Shown here piece by piece: positions 1 to 8,844 of a stretch of 64,000 bases of DNA (its first letter is position 1; the number at the start of each line of letters is the position of its first letter). Source of the stretch: Ferrigenium straubiae. GTDB lineage: Bacteria > Pseudomonadota > Gammaproteobacteria > Burkholderiales > Gallionellaceae. The DNA lies in NCBI GenBank assembly GCA_019449655.1, contig JAHQXD010000001.1, positions 610,649 through 674,648 of the forward strand, given 5' to 3'. A program made the position numbers and the translations under genes. Below the pieces are notes generated by a model. That model was not told where the DNA came from. It searched no databases and was given only the letters and a program-made list of their open reading frames with translations.

Positions 1-342
1 GCCGGGCGGAATGTAGAACTGACGCTTGTTTTCGGCCGAAAGCACGGCGCTGGCCCACTGACCAAAGGTGGGCGAGCCAAGGCGGATATCCACGGCGACA
101 TCGAATACCTCGCCCTGCAGCACATAGACCAGCTTGCCTTGGGAATTCGGCTTCTGGAAATGCAGGCCGCGCAGCACCCCCTTCCTGGAGCAGGAAAGAT
201 TGTCCTGCACGAAGGTCTCAGGCAGCCCGGCTACGGCATAGCCGGCCTGGTTCCATGTTTCCATGAAGAAGCCCCGCTGATCGCCGAACACTTTAGGCTC
301 GATGATCAACACCCCCGGAAGAGCGGTCTCATGAATTTGCAT
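1..342 (-). CDS. rfbC: dTDP-4-dehydrorhamnose 3,5-epimerase, C-terminus cut by window edge
   Basis: The minus strand from an ATG at 342 reads MQIHETALPGVLIIEPKVFG, followed by DQRGFFMETW, FVQDNLSCSRKGVLRGLHFQ and GEVFDVAVDIR, the hallmark sequence of RfbC/RmlC cupin epimerases, which convert dTDP-4-keto-6-deoxyglucose on the way to dTDP-rhamnose. The catalytic His lies in RGLHFQ. A GGAGA Shine-Dalgarno sits 7 bases before the ATG. It starts 27 bases after the kpsD stop on the same strand and is probably the next gene of the capsule operon, supplying rhamnose precursor for the exported polymer. Only about 114 of the usual 180 residues are in the window. Confidence 0.93.
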   Translation of the reverse strand, partial: MQIHETALPGVLIIEPKVFGDQRGFFMETWNQAGYAVAGLPETFVQDNLSCSRKGVLRGLHFQKPNSQGKLVYVLQGEVFDVAVDIRLGSPTFGQWASAVLSAENKRQFYIPPG

Positions 343-369
343 GTTTGTCTCCACTGGCCATGGAATATT

Positions 370-2181
370 TCATAACTTGAAAATGATCTTTGCGCTCACC
401 GCGATCTGGTAGATGATCTGGGTCATTTCCTTCCAGAACTGCCGCGTCTTCACGTCGATCTTCGGTAACACCAGCACTTCGTCTCCCGCGCGTATCGCGG
501 TCCCGCCGCCTGAGCCGAAAAATCCGCCCCCACCCGCGGCCTCGTCGAAGCTGCCGTCGCGGTGGGCGACGATGACGCGCGAGGCATCGGCGCTCTGCGT
601 GTAGCCGCCGGCGCGGCGGATGTAACCTTCCAGCCCCAGGGCCGCATCGAAGGCGATTGCATTGGGGAAGAGCACTTCGCCGCTCACCAGTACCAGGCCG
701 TCCCTGGCGGGGATGCGCAGGATGTCGCCGTTTTCCAGAATCAGCTCGTCGCGGTTGGCAGCCTGCGCGATGAGCACCTGACCCGATGGCTCGATTTGTT
801 TGGCGCGCTCCACCCATTGCAGGATCAGGTCGGCCTCGTCCTTGCGCAGGCGCGCTTCCTCGCCGGTGCCCGAGCGTGCGGTCAGCGCCGCGGCCTCCAG
901 GCTTTTCAGCGATATCTGCAACATTTGTTTTTGGCGTTTTTTTACGCTCGTGCGGAAAAGCTGCAGGCTGACAGCGTCGGATCGGTCGGAAAGCTGGATT
1001 TGCCTGATGAGTTCGCCCAGCCTTGCCCCGTCGCGCAGCACATATTCCTGCGCGCTTTCGTGTTCGCCTTCCACACGCACGGCGATGGTGCCGGGTTTCT
1101 TGTCGGCGGTGAATTCGAGCTCGTCGCCGTTTTGCAGAACCACCCGTGTGGCATCGGCCAGCGGGTAATACTCGGTGTTCTTCACCGTGCCGGTGTTGCG
1201 CACCACCCGCACATGGGTGGCCTGGGCGCCGGGTTTGGCGATCTTGAGCAGGTCGGCCATCGCATAGGTGGCGCCGCCAAACTCGAAACGCCTGGCGTTT
1301 TCTGCCAGGCCGCTTACCTTGAGCGTGTTCTGGCGCGGCGCAACAAAAATGACATCGCCGTCGGCCAACTGGGTGAGCGGCATGCGCCCTTGAAGCAGGA
1401 AGTCGTACAGGCTGACGGTGGCGCGGACCTGGCTGCCGCGCTTGACCTGGACATCGAGGAAGGAGCCGCGCTCCGGGTCGATGCCGCCGGCCTGGTCGAG
1501 GTAGTGCAGCAGGCTGTCCATGCTGGTGCCGCTGTAAAGGCCGGGGCGGTAAACGAAGCCGCCCACGAAAATGCGCACCGGCTGGGCGGCGGCAAGGCTG
1601 GCGTAGCCATAGACGTTGGTGCGGAACACCTTGCCGATGGCGGCTTCCACCAGTCCCTGGATATCCTGATTACGCACGCCCAATACCTGCACCGGACCTA
1701 CATGGGGAAGGAAAATGTTGCCCTTGGGATCGACGGTAAGCACGGCGTCGTATTCGAAGGCGCCCCACAACCTCACCTGGATGTTGTCGCCTACCGCCAC
1801 GGCGTAGTCGGGGTTGAACTGGGTGGCGCCCTGGCGGGCGAAGGCGCCGGTGAAGAGATTGGCCCCGAACACATCACTATTCAGATTGGCGGAATAGTCG
1901 AGGCGCTGCGGAGGCAGGGGGGGGATCTCCGCAACGGGGGCCAAAGGGGAGGCCGGTGCGGCAGGCCGCACGGCTGATTCGGGACGATCCAGGCGCAAGC
2001 TGAGCGCCTGATCCACGCTGAACGGGTCGCCACTGGCGGCAAATGCGCCTGGCGCGGACATGAAAAGAAACAGCGCGCATAGGCCGCTGATGAACACGGA
2101 TTGACCCGGATGAACAATGGGCAGGGTTTTATCCGTGCTCATCCGTCTGAATCCGTGGCTAACTGAGGTTAGCAGGATCAT
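370..2181 (-). CDS. kpsD: Capsule polysaccharide export outer-membrane protein, KpsD/Wza class
   Basis: 603 residues, close to KpsD of E. coli. The protein has a signal peptide with an unusually long n-region (hydrophobic core around residues 30-46, cleavage after GAFA). A polysaccharide-export domain follows (PDYAVAVGDNIQVRLWG, near residues 124-140), then several SLBB-type domains (FVGGFVYRPGLYSGT; VLVSGEVLFPNAIAF) and a C-terminal hydrophobic stretch. It should form the periplasmic and outer-membrane conduit that receives polymer from the KpsMT transporter through KpsE. The start at 2181 has AAGGA 7 bases upstream, lying inside the end of kpsE (TGAgccATG). An alternative ATG at 2142 falls inside an ACGGAT-periodic palindrome that encodes residues of about 8 to 32. 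Confidence 0.88.
   Translation of the reverse strand: MILLTSVSHGFRRMSTDKTLPIVHPGQSVFISGLCALFLFMSAPGAFAASGDPFSVDQALSLRLDRPESAVRPAAPASPLAPVAEIPPLPPQRLDYSANLNSDVFGANLFTGAFARQGATQFNPDYAVAVGDNIQVRLWGAFEYDAVLTVDPKGNIFLPHVGPVQVLGVRNQDIQGLVEAAIGKVFRTNVYGYASLAAAQPVRIFVGGFVYRPGLYSGTSMDSLLHYLDQAGGIDPERGSFLDVQVKRGSQVRATVSLYDFLLQGRMPLTQLADGDVIFVAPRQNTLKVSGLAENARRFEFGGATYAMADLLKIAKPGAQATHVRVVRNTGTVKNTEYYPLADATRVVLQNGDELEFTADKKPGTIAVRVEGEHESAQEYVLRDGARLGELIRQIQLSDRSDAVSLQLFRTSVKKRQKQMLQISLKSLEAAALTARSGTGEEARLRKDEADLILQWVERAKQIEPSGQVLIAQAANRDELILENGDILRIPARDGLVLVSGEVLFPNAIAFDAALGLEGYIRRAGGYTQSADASRVIVAHRDGSFDEAAGGGGFFGSGGGTAIRAGDEVLVLPKIDVKTRQFWKEMTQIIYQIAVSAKIIFKL
2088..2163. repeat. ACGGAT-periodic palindromic repeat inside the start of kpsD
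   Basis: The left arm reads ACGGATTGACCCGGATGAAC on the plus strand. The right arm, read on the minus strand, is built of ACGGATTCAG, ACGGATGAGC and ACGGAT. Both arms therefore contain a 10-base period of ACGGAT plus four variable bases, facing each other around an AT-poor centre of about 15 bases. The element lies within codons 8 to 32 of kpsD and forms the n-region of its signal peptide. Confidence 0.7.
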
Positions 2182-2184
2182 GGC

Positions 2185-3348
2185 TCAGTCCTTGTGGTCG
2201 CGGATGATGGCGTCGAGCAATTGCACGACGCCTGCCAGCAACAGGGCAATCAGGGTGAAAACAACGGTGTTGTACAGCCGGCGCGGTTCGAGCGGATATT
2301 GCGGCTCGGTGGGCGCCTGCAGTACGGACACCTTCTTCAATGTGCGCGTCGCCTCGATGCGCCCCTTTTCCAGCGCGACCAGGGCGGTCTTGTATACGTC
2401 CTGTGCGAAATCGGCATTCATTTGCAGGCGCTGGAATTCTTCCACGACGCTGTTGAGCATCTTGCCGTTGGGTGAAACCAGCCGCGCCTGTTCCTGCCTG
2501 ATCTGTTTCTCAATCGCGCCGATCTGCAAATTAAGCTCGGCGATGTTGGGGCTGTCGGGCATCAGATAACCCAGCATGCCGGTGCGCCGGGTTTGCAGGT
2601 CGGCGAGCTGCGCCTCGAGGCGCCCGATGATGGCGGCGAGGTTTTCCACCGTGCCCTGCGGAGAAACCAGCCCCTTGCGATTCTGGTAATCCAGCACCTC
2701 CCGCCGTGTGCGGAGGGTGCGCGCGCTCATGTCGCCGGCCTGTTTTTCGAGAAAGGCCACCTGATCCCGCGCAAGGTCGTGTGCCATGGCATTCATGTAA
2801 TGCTCACCCTCTTCCACCAGCATGGCGGCAAGCGCATGGGCCATTTGGGGATCGTAACCCTGCGCCTTGATGACCAGCACCCCCGCGTAATCGTCGAATT
2901 CCACACTGGTCATCGAAAGGAAATGGCGGTGAAACAGTTCCAGCGGCGCATCTTCGAACCACATGCGCGACAGCGGGTCGCGATACCAGCCGCTGTAATG
3001 GCCGCGCAGGTTCAGCCTGGCATCGAGCTTCTTGAGCATATCGATGGAAAGCAGGTAATCGCGCAGCAGCAACTGGTCGGCCCGCCCGGAGCCAAGGTTC
3101 CCGAATGGCCCGGCAAAGTCCATGGCCTGCCCGCCTGCCAGATCGGTGCGCTGGATGACGACATGCGCTTCGGAAACGTAGCGGTCCGAAGCGACGATCC
3201 CCCAGTAAAAAGCCGCAGCCAGCGAGGCAAGGAAGGCGGCGCCAAAGGCGCGATTCCGCAGCAACGCGGGAGCCAGCCGGCCGCGAATCCACCCCGCCAG
3301 CCATACTGCAGCCTGTGCGAACCTGCCTGATTTGAGATGATTTATCAT
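2185..3348 (-). CDS. kpsE: Capsule export inner-membrane co-polymerase, KpsE class
   Basis: 387 residues, matching KpsE/CtrB/BexC. The start is the ATG at 3348, which overlaps the kpsT stop as ATGA; the reading frame stays open further upstream but only through kpsT. One membrane helix lies near the N-terminus (about residues 34-52, AFGAAFLASLAAAFYWGIVA). A long periplasmic domain with coiled-coil character follows (IGRLEAQLADLQTRRTG; IGAIEKQIRQEQARL), and a second helix lies near the C-terminus (NTVVFTLIALLLAGVVQLL). This is the usual topology of periplasm-spanning PCP-3 proteins that couple the ABC exporter to the outer-membrane channel. Confidence 0.9.
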   Translation of the reverse strand: MINHLKSGRFAQAAVWLAGWIRGRLAPALLRNRAFGAAFLASLAAAFYWGIVASDRYVSEAHVVIQRTDLAGGQAMDFAGPFGNLGSGRADQLLLRDYLLSIDMLKKLDARLNLRGHYSGWYRDPLSRMWFEDAPLELFHRHFLSMTSVEFDDYAGVLVIKAQGYDPQMAHALAAMLVEEGEHYMNAMAHDLARDQVAFLEKQAGDMSARTLRTRREVLDYQNRKGLVSPQGTVENLAAIIGRLEAQLADLQTRRTGMLGYLMPDSPNIAELNLQIGAIEKQIRQEQARLVSPNGKMLNSVVEEFQRLQMNADFAQDVYKTALVALEKGRIEATRTLKKVSVLQAPTEPQYPLEPRRLYNTVVFTLIALLLAGVVQLLDAIIRDHKD

Positions 3349-4010
3349 GCACGCAGGCTCTCCCTGTAGTTCTTGAGTGCGTCGTTTATGTCGTCGAACC
3401 AGTGCGCGCACCCCTCGTGCAGCCAGATACCGGCCGTGCAAAACTCCTTCAACGTCGCCTCCTGATGGGAAACCATGACCAAACCGGCACGATCGGCCAA
3501 TTTCTGGAATGCCTGCCCGGCCTTTTTCTTGAAGACGGCATCCCCCACCGCGGTGAGTTCGTCGGAAATGTAGGTGTCGAAGTCGAAGGCCAGCGAGGCG
3601 GCAAATTTCAGCCTCGCCTGCATCCCCGAGGAGTAAGTCTTGACCGGTGCATCGAAGGCGTCGCCGATCTCGGCGAAGTCCTGGATGAAAGCCATGTGTC
3701 CGGGAATGTCTTCCTCGCGGCCGTGAATGCGGCAGATGAATTTTGCGTTTTGCCTGCCGGTAAGCGAGCCTTGCAGGCCGCCGCCGATCCCCATCGGCCA
3801 CGAGACACGGCAGCGGCGCTCGATGCGCCCGCGCGAGGGCATATCGGTCCCGCCGATCAGGTTCAACAGGGTGGATTTGCCCGCGCCGTTGCACCCGACC
3901 AGCCCCACGTTGACCCTGGGCGGGATAACGAACGAGACATCCCGCAAAACCCATTTACCCGGCCCGCGGTCGGTCTGGTAGCGTTTATGGACACCCTCGA
4001 CCAGTATCAT
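3345..4010 (-). CDS. kpsT: Capsule polysaccharide ABC exporter, ATP-binding subunit
   Basis: 221 residues, the size of KpsT/CtrD. The Walker A motif GCNGAGKST is at residues 39-47. The signature SSGMQARL starts near residue 127, and the Walker B region FDTYISDE is near 144-151; an ISDE form rather than LLDE is common in KpsT proteins. It would energise export of lipid-linked capsular polymer through KpsM. The gene overlaps kpsM by 4 bases upstream and kpsE by 4 bases downstream, so the subunits are translationally coupled. Confidence 0.93.
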   Translation of the reverse strand: MILVEGVHKRYQTDRGPGKWVLRDVSFVIPPRVNVGLVGCNGAGKSTLLNLIGGTDMPSRGRIERRCRVSWPMGIGGGLQGSLTGRQNAKFICRIHGREEDIPGHMAFIQDFAEIGDAFDAPVKTYSSGMQARLKFAASLAFDFDTYISDELTAVGDAVFKKKAGQAFQKLADRAGLVMVSHQEATLKEFCTAGIWLHEGCAHWFDDINDALKNYRESLRA

Positions 4011-4816
4011 TTTGCTATCAACCTCGCGGCAAAACGAACATGCAACGCCAGCCCGAGAAAAATACCCGCCAGTGCAAAGCTGTAGGCATAGGTCATGCTC
4101 AATCCGGGCACGGCATAGTAATACGGCGCAAACCCCAGCCGGGCGGCTTCCAGGCTATGCACCACCGGATTGAGCAGGAGCCAGTCACGGTAAGGCTGCG
4201 GTACACTGGAAACAGGAAAAACGACGCCGGAAAAAAAATACATGGGGGTCATGGCAAACCCGAGAAATTTGCCCAACTCCGGTACAAGCTCAATCGCCAC
4301 CGAGGCCGTCAACCCGAAGCCCAACCCCATCAGCCACAGGCTGGCCAAAGCCTCCAGCACGGCCAGTGGATCGGCGGGAACGATGCCCAGCCCGAATAAA
4401 CCCGCACCGCCGAAGAGAACGATCGCCACCAGCACCATCAGGAATCCCTCGAGAGCGGCGCGCACCAGCACAGTGTCGACCGGCTTGACCTGACGATAGG
4501 CAAACAGCGCCTGATTGGCATCCACGGCATTCTGGGCCTGGATGGCAGTCCGCTTGAACATGAAGAAGGCCATCAGCCCAACCATCAGCCAAACGGCGGC
4601 ATCGACGCCCCCCACCACATGCATGCGGATAATGGTAAAAATGGACATCAGGAAAACGACATGGGCCACCGGCTCCAACAACAGCCACAACCAGGCGGCC
4701 CGGCCTGCCGACAGGCGGCTGAGCGCCTCGCGCAGGAAGAGCGCCTTCCAGACGGAAAGCATGATGGCGGCAGGAGTGCGCGTGGTATCCATGGACATCA
4801 CCACCGCACCCGCCAT
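4007..4816 (-). CDS. kpsM: Capsule polysaccharide ABC exporter, permease subunit
   Basis: 269 residues, an ABC-2 type permease with about six hydrophobic segments (for example LLLEPVAHVVFLMSIFTII, AVWLMVGLMAFFMF, LMVLVAIVLFGGAGLFGLG). The LSRLSAGRAAWLWLLLEPVAHVV region is typical of KpsM/CtrC/BexB. It is the first gene of the capsule export operon. Two in-frame ATGs at 4798 and 4792 are alternative starts; none of the three has a strong ribosome binding site, so the first 6 to 8 residues are uncertain. Confidence 0.9.
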   Translation of the reverse strand: MAGAVVMSMDTTRTPAAIMLSVWKALFLREALSRLSAGRAAWLWLLLEPVAHVVFLMSIFTIIRMHVVGGVDAAVWLMVGLMAFFMFKRTAIQAQNAVDANQALFAYRQVKPVDTVLVRAALEGFLMVLVAIVLFGGAGLFGLGIVPADPLAVLEALASLWLMGLGFGLTASVAIELVPELGKFLGFAMTPMYFFSGVVFPVSSVPQPYRDWLLLNPVVHSLEAARLGFAPYYYAVPGLSMTYAYSFALAGIFLGLALHVRFAARLIAK

Positions 4817-5450
4817 GCTTCAGACAAACCCATTGCTCCGGAACATCCGGCGCATGCTACCTGCATAACCATTTTCAACCTCGCACTAAAGGTTTTCCCT
4901 CAAAGCGCATGGGGGGCATTTACTTAGTTGATGCGAATGCCGTTGCTTATCCCGGATCCAACTGGCCGTCCCATGCAAATTCATGGATGCAAGTTTTGGC
5001 TAAACACCGGCTTAACGCACTAAGGTGGAATCCGCATTTGACTAAGGCGGAGGCTTTACTTAAAAGGTAGGGGTTAACCGTAGGAAGCGGCCGGGCCTAC
5101 AGGCTTGGCGCTGATTTTTTTCAGGTTTCGCCCCTCGGGAGCAGTGCAAAAATAAACTCTATGCCGCATATTGCCGAGGCGGACGCCTGCGCCGGGAAAA
5201 TATCGCTGGCTTTTATTTTTTCCATCCGTATAATGCGCGCCTTGCCGTCATTCAGGAAATTTCCTGACGGCATTGGTTCATCGTTTCCTGACCTATCTCT
5301 CGCGCGCATGCAAATCGCGCCTGTCTAAAAAACTCATCAAGAAATTCTGGGTTTTCCGGTTAGCGACGATGTTTTATGCGCCGGTCTATCTGCCGCACCT
5401 TCCCTGGGTGTTGTTTTCCGCCTGCGCTTGCCTTTTTTCTAGGAAGCACC
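4817..5450. promoter_or_regulatory. Intergenic region with helicase leader and putative promoter
   Basis: This 634-base stretch between kpsM (leftward) and the helicase gene (rightward) has no convincing gene. A perfect TATAAT lies at 5229-5234 in AT-rich sequence, although the matching -35 box is poor. It would give a leader of about 210 bases before the helicase ATG. Inside the leader, 5243-5271 contains the 16-base perfect palindrome TCAGGAAATTTCCTGA flanked by GCCGTCA and CGGC, which can form alternative hairpins. A long structured leader is common in cold-induced RNA helicase genes; here that role is inferred only. Confidence 0.45.
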
Positions 5451-7019
5451 ATGACATTTGAAGAATTGAATTTACATCCCGCCATCCTCAAGGCGATTGC
5501 CGACACCGGCTATACCGAGCCTACGCCCATCCAGGCGCAGGCCATTCCCGAAGTCATCGCTGGCCACGACCTGATGGCCTCGGCACAGACCGGCAGCGGC
5601 AAGACCGCCGCCTTCATCCTGCCCGCGCTGAACCGCCTGGCCACGCCTTCCGCGCTGCCCGGCAAAGGCCCGCGCGTGCTGGTGCTGACCCCGACCCGTG
5701 AACTGGCGCAACAGGTGTGCGATGCCGCAACCAAGTACGGCAAGAACATGCGTTTCAAGATCATCAGCATCCTGGGCGGCATGCCTTACCCGGTGCAGAA
5801 CCGTTTGCTGTCCGGCCATGTCGATATCCTGGTCGCGACGCCGGGACGCCTCATCGACCATCTGGAGCGCGGGCGCATCGATTTCTCGCGCCTGGAAATG
5901 CTGATTCTCGACGAAGCGGACCGCATGCTGGACATGGGTTTCGTTGATGACGTGGAGCGCATCGCCGCAGCCACGCCCAAGACACGCCAGACCCTGCTGT
6001 TCTCCGCGACGCTGGAAGGCGTGGTCGGCAACCTCGCTTCGCGCCTGCTCAAGGAACCGAAGAAAATTTCCGTCTCGGCCGCCAAAGATAAGCACGAAAA
6101 TATCGAGCAACGCATGATGTTCGCCGACGACGTGGCGCACAAGAACAAGCTGCTCAGCCACCTGCTGACCGGCGTAGATATCAACCAAGCTCTGGTGTTC
6201 ACCGCCACCAAGCGCGACGCCGACGGCCTCGCCGACCAACTGTCCGCACAGGGACACTCCGTTGCGGCATTGCACGGCGACATGAGCCAGCGCGAACGCA
6301 ACCGCACCCTGCTCAACATGCGCAACGGCAACCTGCGCGTGCTGGTCGCCACCGACGTGGCGGCGCGCGGACTCGACGTCGCCGGGATTTCGCACGTGAT
6401 CAACTTCGATCTGCCCAAGCAGGCCGAGGACTATGTGCACCGCATCGGGCGCACGGGCCGCGGCGGCGCATCCGGCATCGCCATCTCGTTCGCATCGAAC
6501 CGCGACGCGCTGTTGCTGAAGCGCATCGAACGCTACACCGAGCAGCGCATCCAGATGCACACCATCGAAGGGCTGGAGCCGAAATACAAGCTGCGCACCG
6601 GCCCGTCCTCGGATCGCCCGCGCGGCAACGGCGGCCCGCGTGGCGGCGGCTTCGGCGGAAATCGCGGCAACGGCAACAGCCAAGGCTATGGTGGTAACCG
6701 CAACGGCGGTTTTGGCGGCAACCGCAGCACGGCCTTCACCGGCAACGACAAACCTTCCTCCTTTGGTACCTCAGGAGGCCCAGGACAGCCTCGCGGCACG
6801 GGTTTCCATCACAGCGCACCGGACAGCCGCCACAACCATGCCGGCCGCAAGGAAGGTCATGCCCAAGGTGCCGGACAAGGTTTCGGTGGCCAGGGTCGCA
6901 GCCAGGAACGCAGCTTCGGCAACGCCAACCGCGGCAGCAACAACAGCGCCCCGCGCCGCAACGGCGACCGCCCAAGCTTCTCGCTGGGGCGCGGCCACAA
7001 CAGTGGCAACAAGTGGTAG
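5451..7019 (+). CDS. DEAD-box ATP-dependent RNA helicase, RhlE-like
   Basis: 522 residues from the ATG at 5451, which has AGGAAG 4 bases upstream; the longer open frame upstream is not needed. Motifs appear in order: Q-motif (YTEPTPIQ), motif I AQTGSGKT near residue 45, PTRELAQQ, TPGRLIDH, DEAD at 154-157, SAT, the helicase C domain (VFTATKRDADGLADQL) and HRIGRTGR near 330. The tail after about residue 385 is rich in Gly, Asn and Arg (GGPRGGGFGGNRGNGN), typical of RNA-binding low-complexity tails of RhlE proteins. It probably unwinds structured RNA during ribosome assembly or mRNA decay. It is monocistronic, with a terminator directly after it. Confidence 0.93.
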   Translation: MTFEELNLHPAILKAIADTGYTEPTPIQAQAIPEVIAGHDLMASAQTGSGKTAAFILPALNRLATPSALPGKGPRVLVLTPTRELAQQVCDAATKYGKNMRFKIISILGGMPYPVQNRLLSGHVDILVATPGRLIDHLERGRIDFSRLEMLILDEADRMLDMGFVDDVERIAAATPKTRQTLLFSATLEGVVGNLASRLLKEPKKISVSAAKDKHENIEQRMMFADDVAHKNKLLSHLLTGVDINQALVFTATKRDADGLADQLSAQGHSVAALHGDMSQRERNRTLLNMRNGNLRVLVATDVAARGLDVAGISHVINFDLPKQAEDYVHRIGRTGRGGASGIAISFASNRDALLLKRIERYTEQRIQMHTIEGLEPKYKLRTGPSSDRPRGNGGPRGGGFGGNRGNGNSQGYGGNRNGGFGGNRSTAFTGNDKPSSFGTSGGPGQPRGTGFHHSAPDSRHNHAGRKEGHAQGAGQGFGGQGRSQERSFGNANRGSNNSAPRRNGDRPSFSLGRGHNSGNKW

Positions 7020-7038
7020 GGGTTAATACCCGGTAAAC

Positions 7039-7067
7039 AAAAAAGGCACGCCTCGGCGTGCCTTTTT
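7039..7067. terminator. Bidirectional Rho-independent terminator
   Basis: GGCACGC (7045-7051) pairs with GCGTGCC (7056-7062) around a CTCG loop. It is followed by TTTTT and preceded by AAAAAA, so it can terminate both the helicase mRNA and the leftward exbD operon. Confidence 0.85.
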
Positions 7068-7097
7068 CATTATTGAACTACAGGCTAAGAAAACCGC

Positions 7098-7505
7098 CTA
7101 TTGCCCCGCCATCGTCATGAACGACAGCTTGCTCACCCCGGCGTGTTGCGCGATCGCCATGACCTGCGCCACGCGCCCGTAATTGACAGCCTCGTCGGCG
7201 TGGACATGCAATTCGAAATCGTCCTTACCCGCCGCCGCCTCGGCAAGCTGCTCGGCCAGTTTCTTGTCGTCCAGCGCAATGCTCTCGAGCGTGATCTTGC
7301 CTTCCGCATCAATGGTGACCACCTGCTGCTTGGAGTCCATGCGCGTATCCACCGCGGCCGTCTTGGGCAGCTTCACTTCCAGCGACTGCGACAGCAGCGG
7401 CGCGGTAACAATGAACACCACCAGCAACACCAGCATCACGTCCACCAGCGGCGTGACGTTGATCTCGCTCATCATTTCCTGATCGGACTGAGTATGGAAG
7501 GCCAT
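7098..7505 (-). CDS. exbD: ExbD/TolR biopolymer transport protein
   Basis: 135 residues. The N-terminal helix contains the family hallmark INVTPLVDVMLVLLVVFIV with the proton-carrying Asp (LVDVML), followed by a small periplasmic domain. It partners ExbB and TonB to energise outer-membrane receptors with the proton gradient. The ATG lies one base after the exbB stop. It is the last gene of the operon headed by the receptor at 10638-12800, which suggests a dedicated TonB system for the receptors of this island. Confidence 0.93.
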   Translation of the reverse strand: MAFHTQSDQEMMSEINVTPLVDVMLVLLVVFIVTAPLLSQSLEVKLPKTAAVDTRMDSKQQVVTIDAEGKITLESIALDDKKLAEQLAEAAAGKDDFELHVHADEAVNYGRVAQVMAIAQHAGVSKLSFMTMAGQ

Positions 7506-7506
7506 G

Positions 7507-8163
7507 TCACACCTTGTAGTCGTATTTGCGCGCCAGCCTCGCGAAGTCGTCCGCGAAATTCTCGAAATCCGTGAGGTTCAGCCGCAGGCGGCGCAGGAAA
7601 TAGTTGTAGGCCAGCACCGCGGGCAACGCGGCCGCGATGCCGAAGGCCGTCGCGATCAGCGCCTCGCCGATCGGCCCCGCCACCACGTCCAGGCTAGCCG
7701 ATCCGGTTTTGCCGATTTCCTGCAACGCATGCATGATGCCCCACACCGTGCCGAACAGCCCGATGAAGGGCGAGGTGGATCCGATGCCGGCCAGTTCGGC
7801 CAAACCGCTCTCCCCCTTGCGCTGCAGGTTGCGGATCTGCTGGCGCAGGGCGTTTTCCATTAGTTCCTGCGGGGCACCCGCATGCTTGAGATCGGTCTTG
7901 CCGCTGGCCATTTCCCTCAAGGCGGTGAAAGCTGAACGCGCAAGGCTGGCAAGCTGCCCTTCATGCTGTTCGCTCACCCGCTCGGCGCTCTTCCAGTCGG
8001 GCGAGTCCCAGAATTGCTGCGCAAAAGCGCTGTCCTGTTTGTTGTTGCGGCTGCGCTGCAGCAATTTGTACCCCACGATAGACCAGGTGGTCACCGAACA
8101 GAGCAGCAGCACGAGAAGCGTGGCGCCGACAACAATCGAATCACTGCTGAATAACTGCATCAT
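7507..8163 (-). CDS. exbB: ExbB/TolQ/MotA-family proton channel protein
   Basis: 218 residues with three membrane helices (IVVGATLLVLLLCSVTTWSI; the SPFIGLFGTVWGIMHAL region; GEALIATAFGIAAALPAVLAY). The second and third are the conserved MotA/TolQ/ExbB core. Two adjacent ATGs (8163 and 8160) are possible starts; the first overlaps the tonB stop as TGATG and the second is better spaced from GAGGA. The frame continues upstream only through tonB. Size and company (tonB before, exbD after) favour ExbB over TolQ. Confidence 0.92.
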   Translation of the reverse strand: MMQLFSSDSIVVGATLLVLLLCSVTTWSIVGYKLLQRSRNNKQDSAFAQQFWDSPDWKSAERVSEQHEGQLASLARSAFTALREMASGKTDLKHAGAPQELMENALRQQIRNLQRKGESGLAELAGIGSTSPFIGLFGTVWGIMHALQEIGKTGSASLDVVAGPIGEALIATAFGIAAALPAVLAYNYFLRRLRLNLTDFENFADDFARLARKYDYKV

Positions 8164-8840
8164 CAATCCTCTTTCAAAATAAACGGAATCGGAACCAGAA
8201 ACCACTTGGTAATCACCTGCCCGCCCTGGCGCGCCGGAGCAAATTTCCAGCCGCGCACCGCCTGCATCGCAGCCTTGTCCAGCACGTCATGCCCGCTGCT
8301 CTGGTGCAGCCTGACTTCGCCGGGCAGGCCGCTTGCCAGCACCTCGACATTCAACACCACCTTGCCCTGCCAGCCCATGCGCCGCGCCACCATCGGATAG
8401 GCGGGAACCGGGTTTTTCAGGTACGCCGCCTGGTAGTCCGGTTCGCGATCCGGCAGGCCGGGCGGCGTGGCCACTGGCTGCGGGGGCGCGCTGCTGACTT
8501 CGGTCGGCACCGGCGTCTGCTCAGGCACGATGGGCGTCGTAACCTCCGGCGAGGGCTGAGCACGCTTTTCCACCGGCCTGGGTTTCTCGGCCGGCTTGGG
8601 CTCGGGTTTGGGTTGCGGCTTCGGCTCCGCTGCAACGGGTTGCGGCGGGCTGGGCATGGCCGCAAAGCTGACCGACATTTCCTGATGCCTCGACGTGGGA
8701 AGGCTGGGGGCAGCCATCAGAAACCACAGCACCAGGACATGCGCGAGCACCACCAATGCCACGATCAGCGAGCGGTCGCGCAATTGCAAATCTGCCGGAT
8801 TCATCATGGTCATCAGGGGTGGGTAGGCCAGCGAGCTCAT
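8163..8840 (-). CDS. tonB: TonB energy-transducing protein
   Basis: 225 residues with classical TonB layout. A short cytoplasmic start is followed by a membrane anchor (LIVALVVLAHVLVLWFLM) and a Pro/Lys/Glu-rich periplasmic spacer (EPKPQPKPEPKPAEKPRPVE). A C-terminal TonB domain follows (YPMVARRMGWQGKVVLNVEV, then SGHDVLDKAAMQAVRGWKF). It contacts the TonB boxes of outer-membrane receptors. Alternative starts at the internal Met-Met (residues 12 and 13) would still leave the anchor intact. It is encoded between a thioredoxin-like gene and exbB. Confidence 0.93.
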   Translation of the reverse strand: MSSLAYPPLMTMMNPADLQLRDRSLIVALVVLAHVLVLWFLMAAPSLPTSRHQEMSVSFAAMPSPPQPVAAEPKPQPKPEPKPAEKPRPVEKRAQPSPEVTTPIVPEQTPVPTEVSSAPPQPVATPPGLPDREPDYQAAYLKNPVPAYPMVARRMGWQGKVVLNVEVLASGLPGEVRLHQSSGHDVLDKAAMQAVRGWKFAPARQGGQVITKWFLVPIPFILKED

Positions 8841-8844
8841 GGCG

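Noticed and set aside
562..1977. 471-codon plus-strand frame across kpsD
   Set aside because: Antisense shadow; kpsD on the minus strand has a signal peptide, export and SLBB domains.
5162..5178. TGCCGCATATTGCCGAG as a fifth copy of the receptor operator
   Set aside because: Only 10 of 14 arm positions match, it is not palindromic, and it lies before a helicase gene; likely chance.
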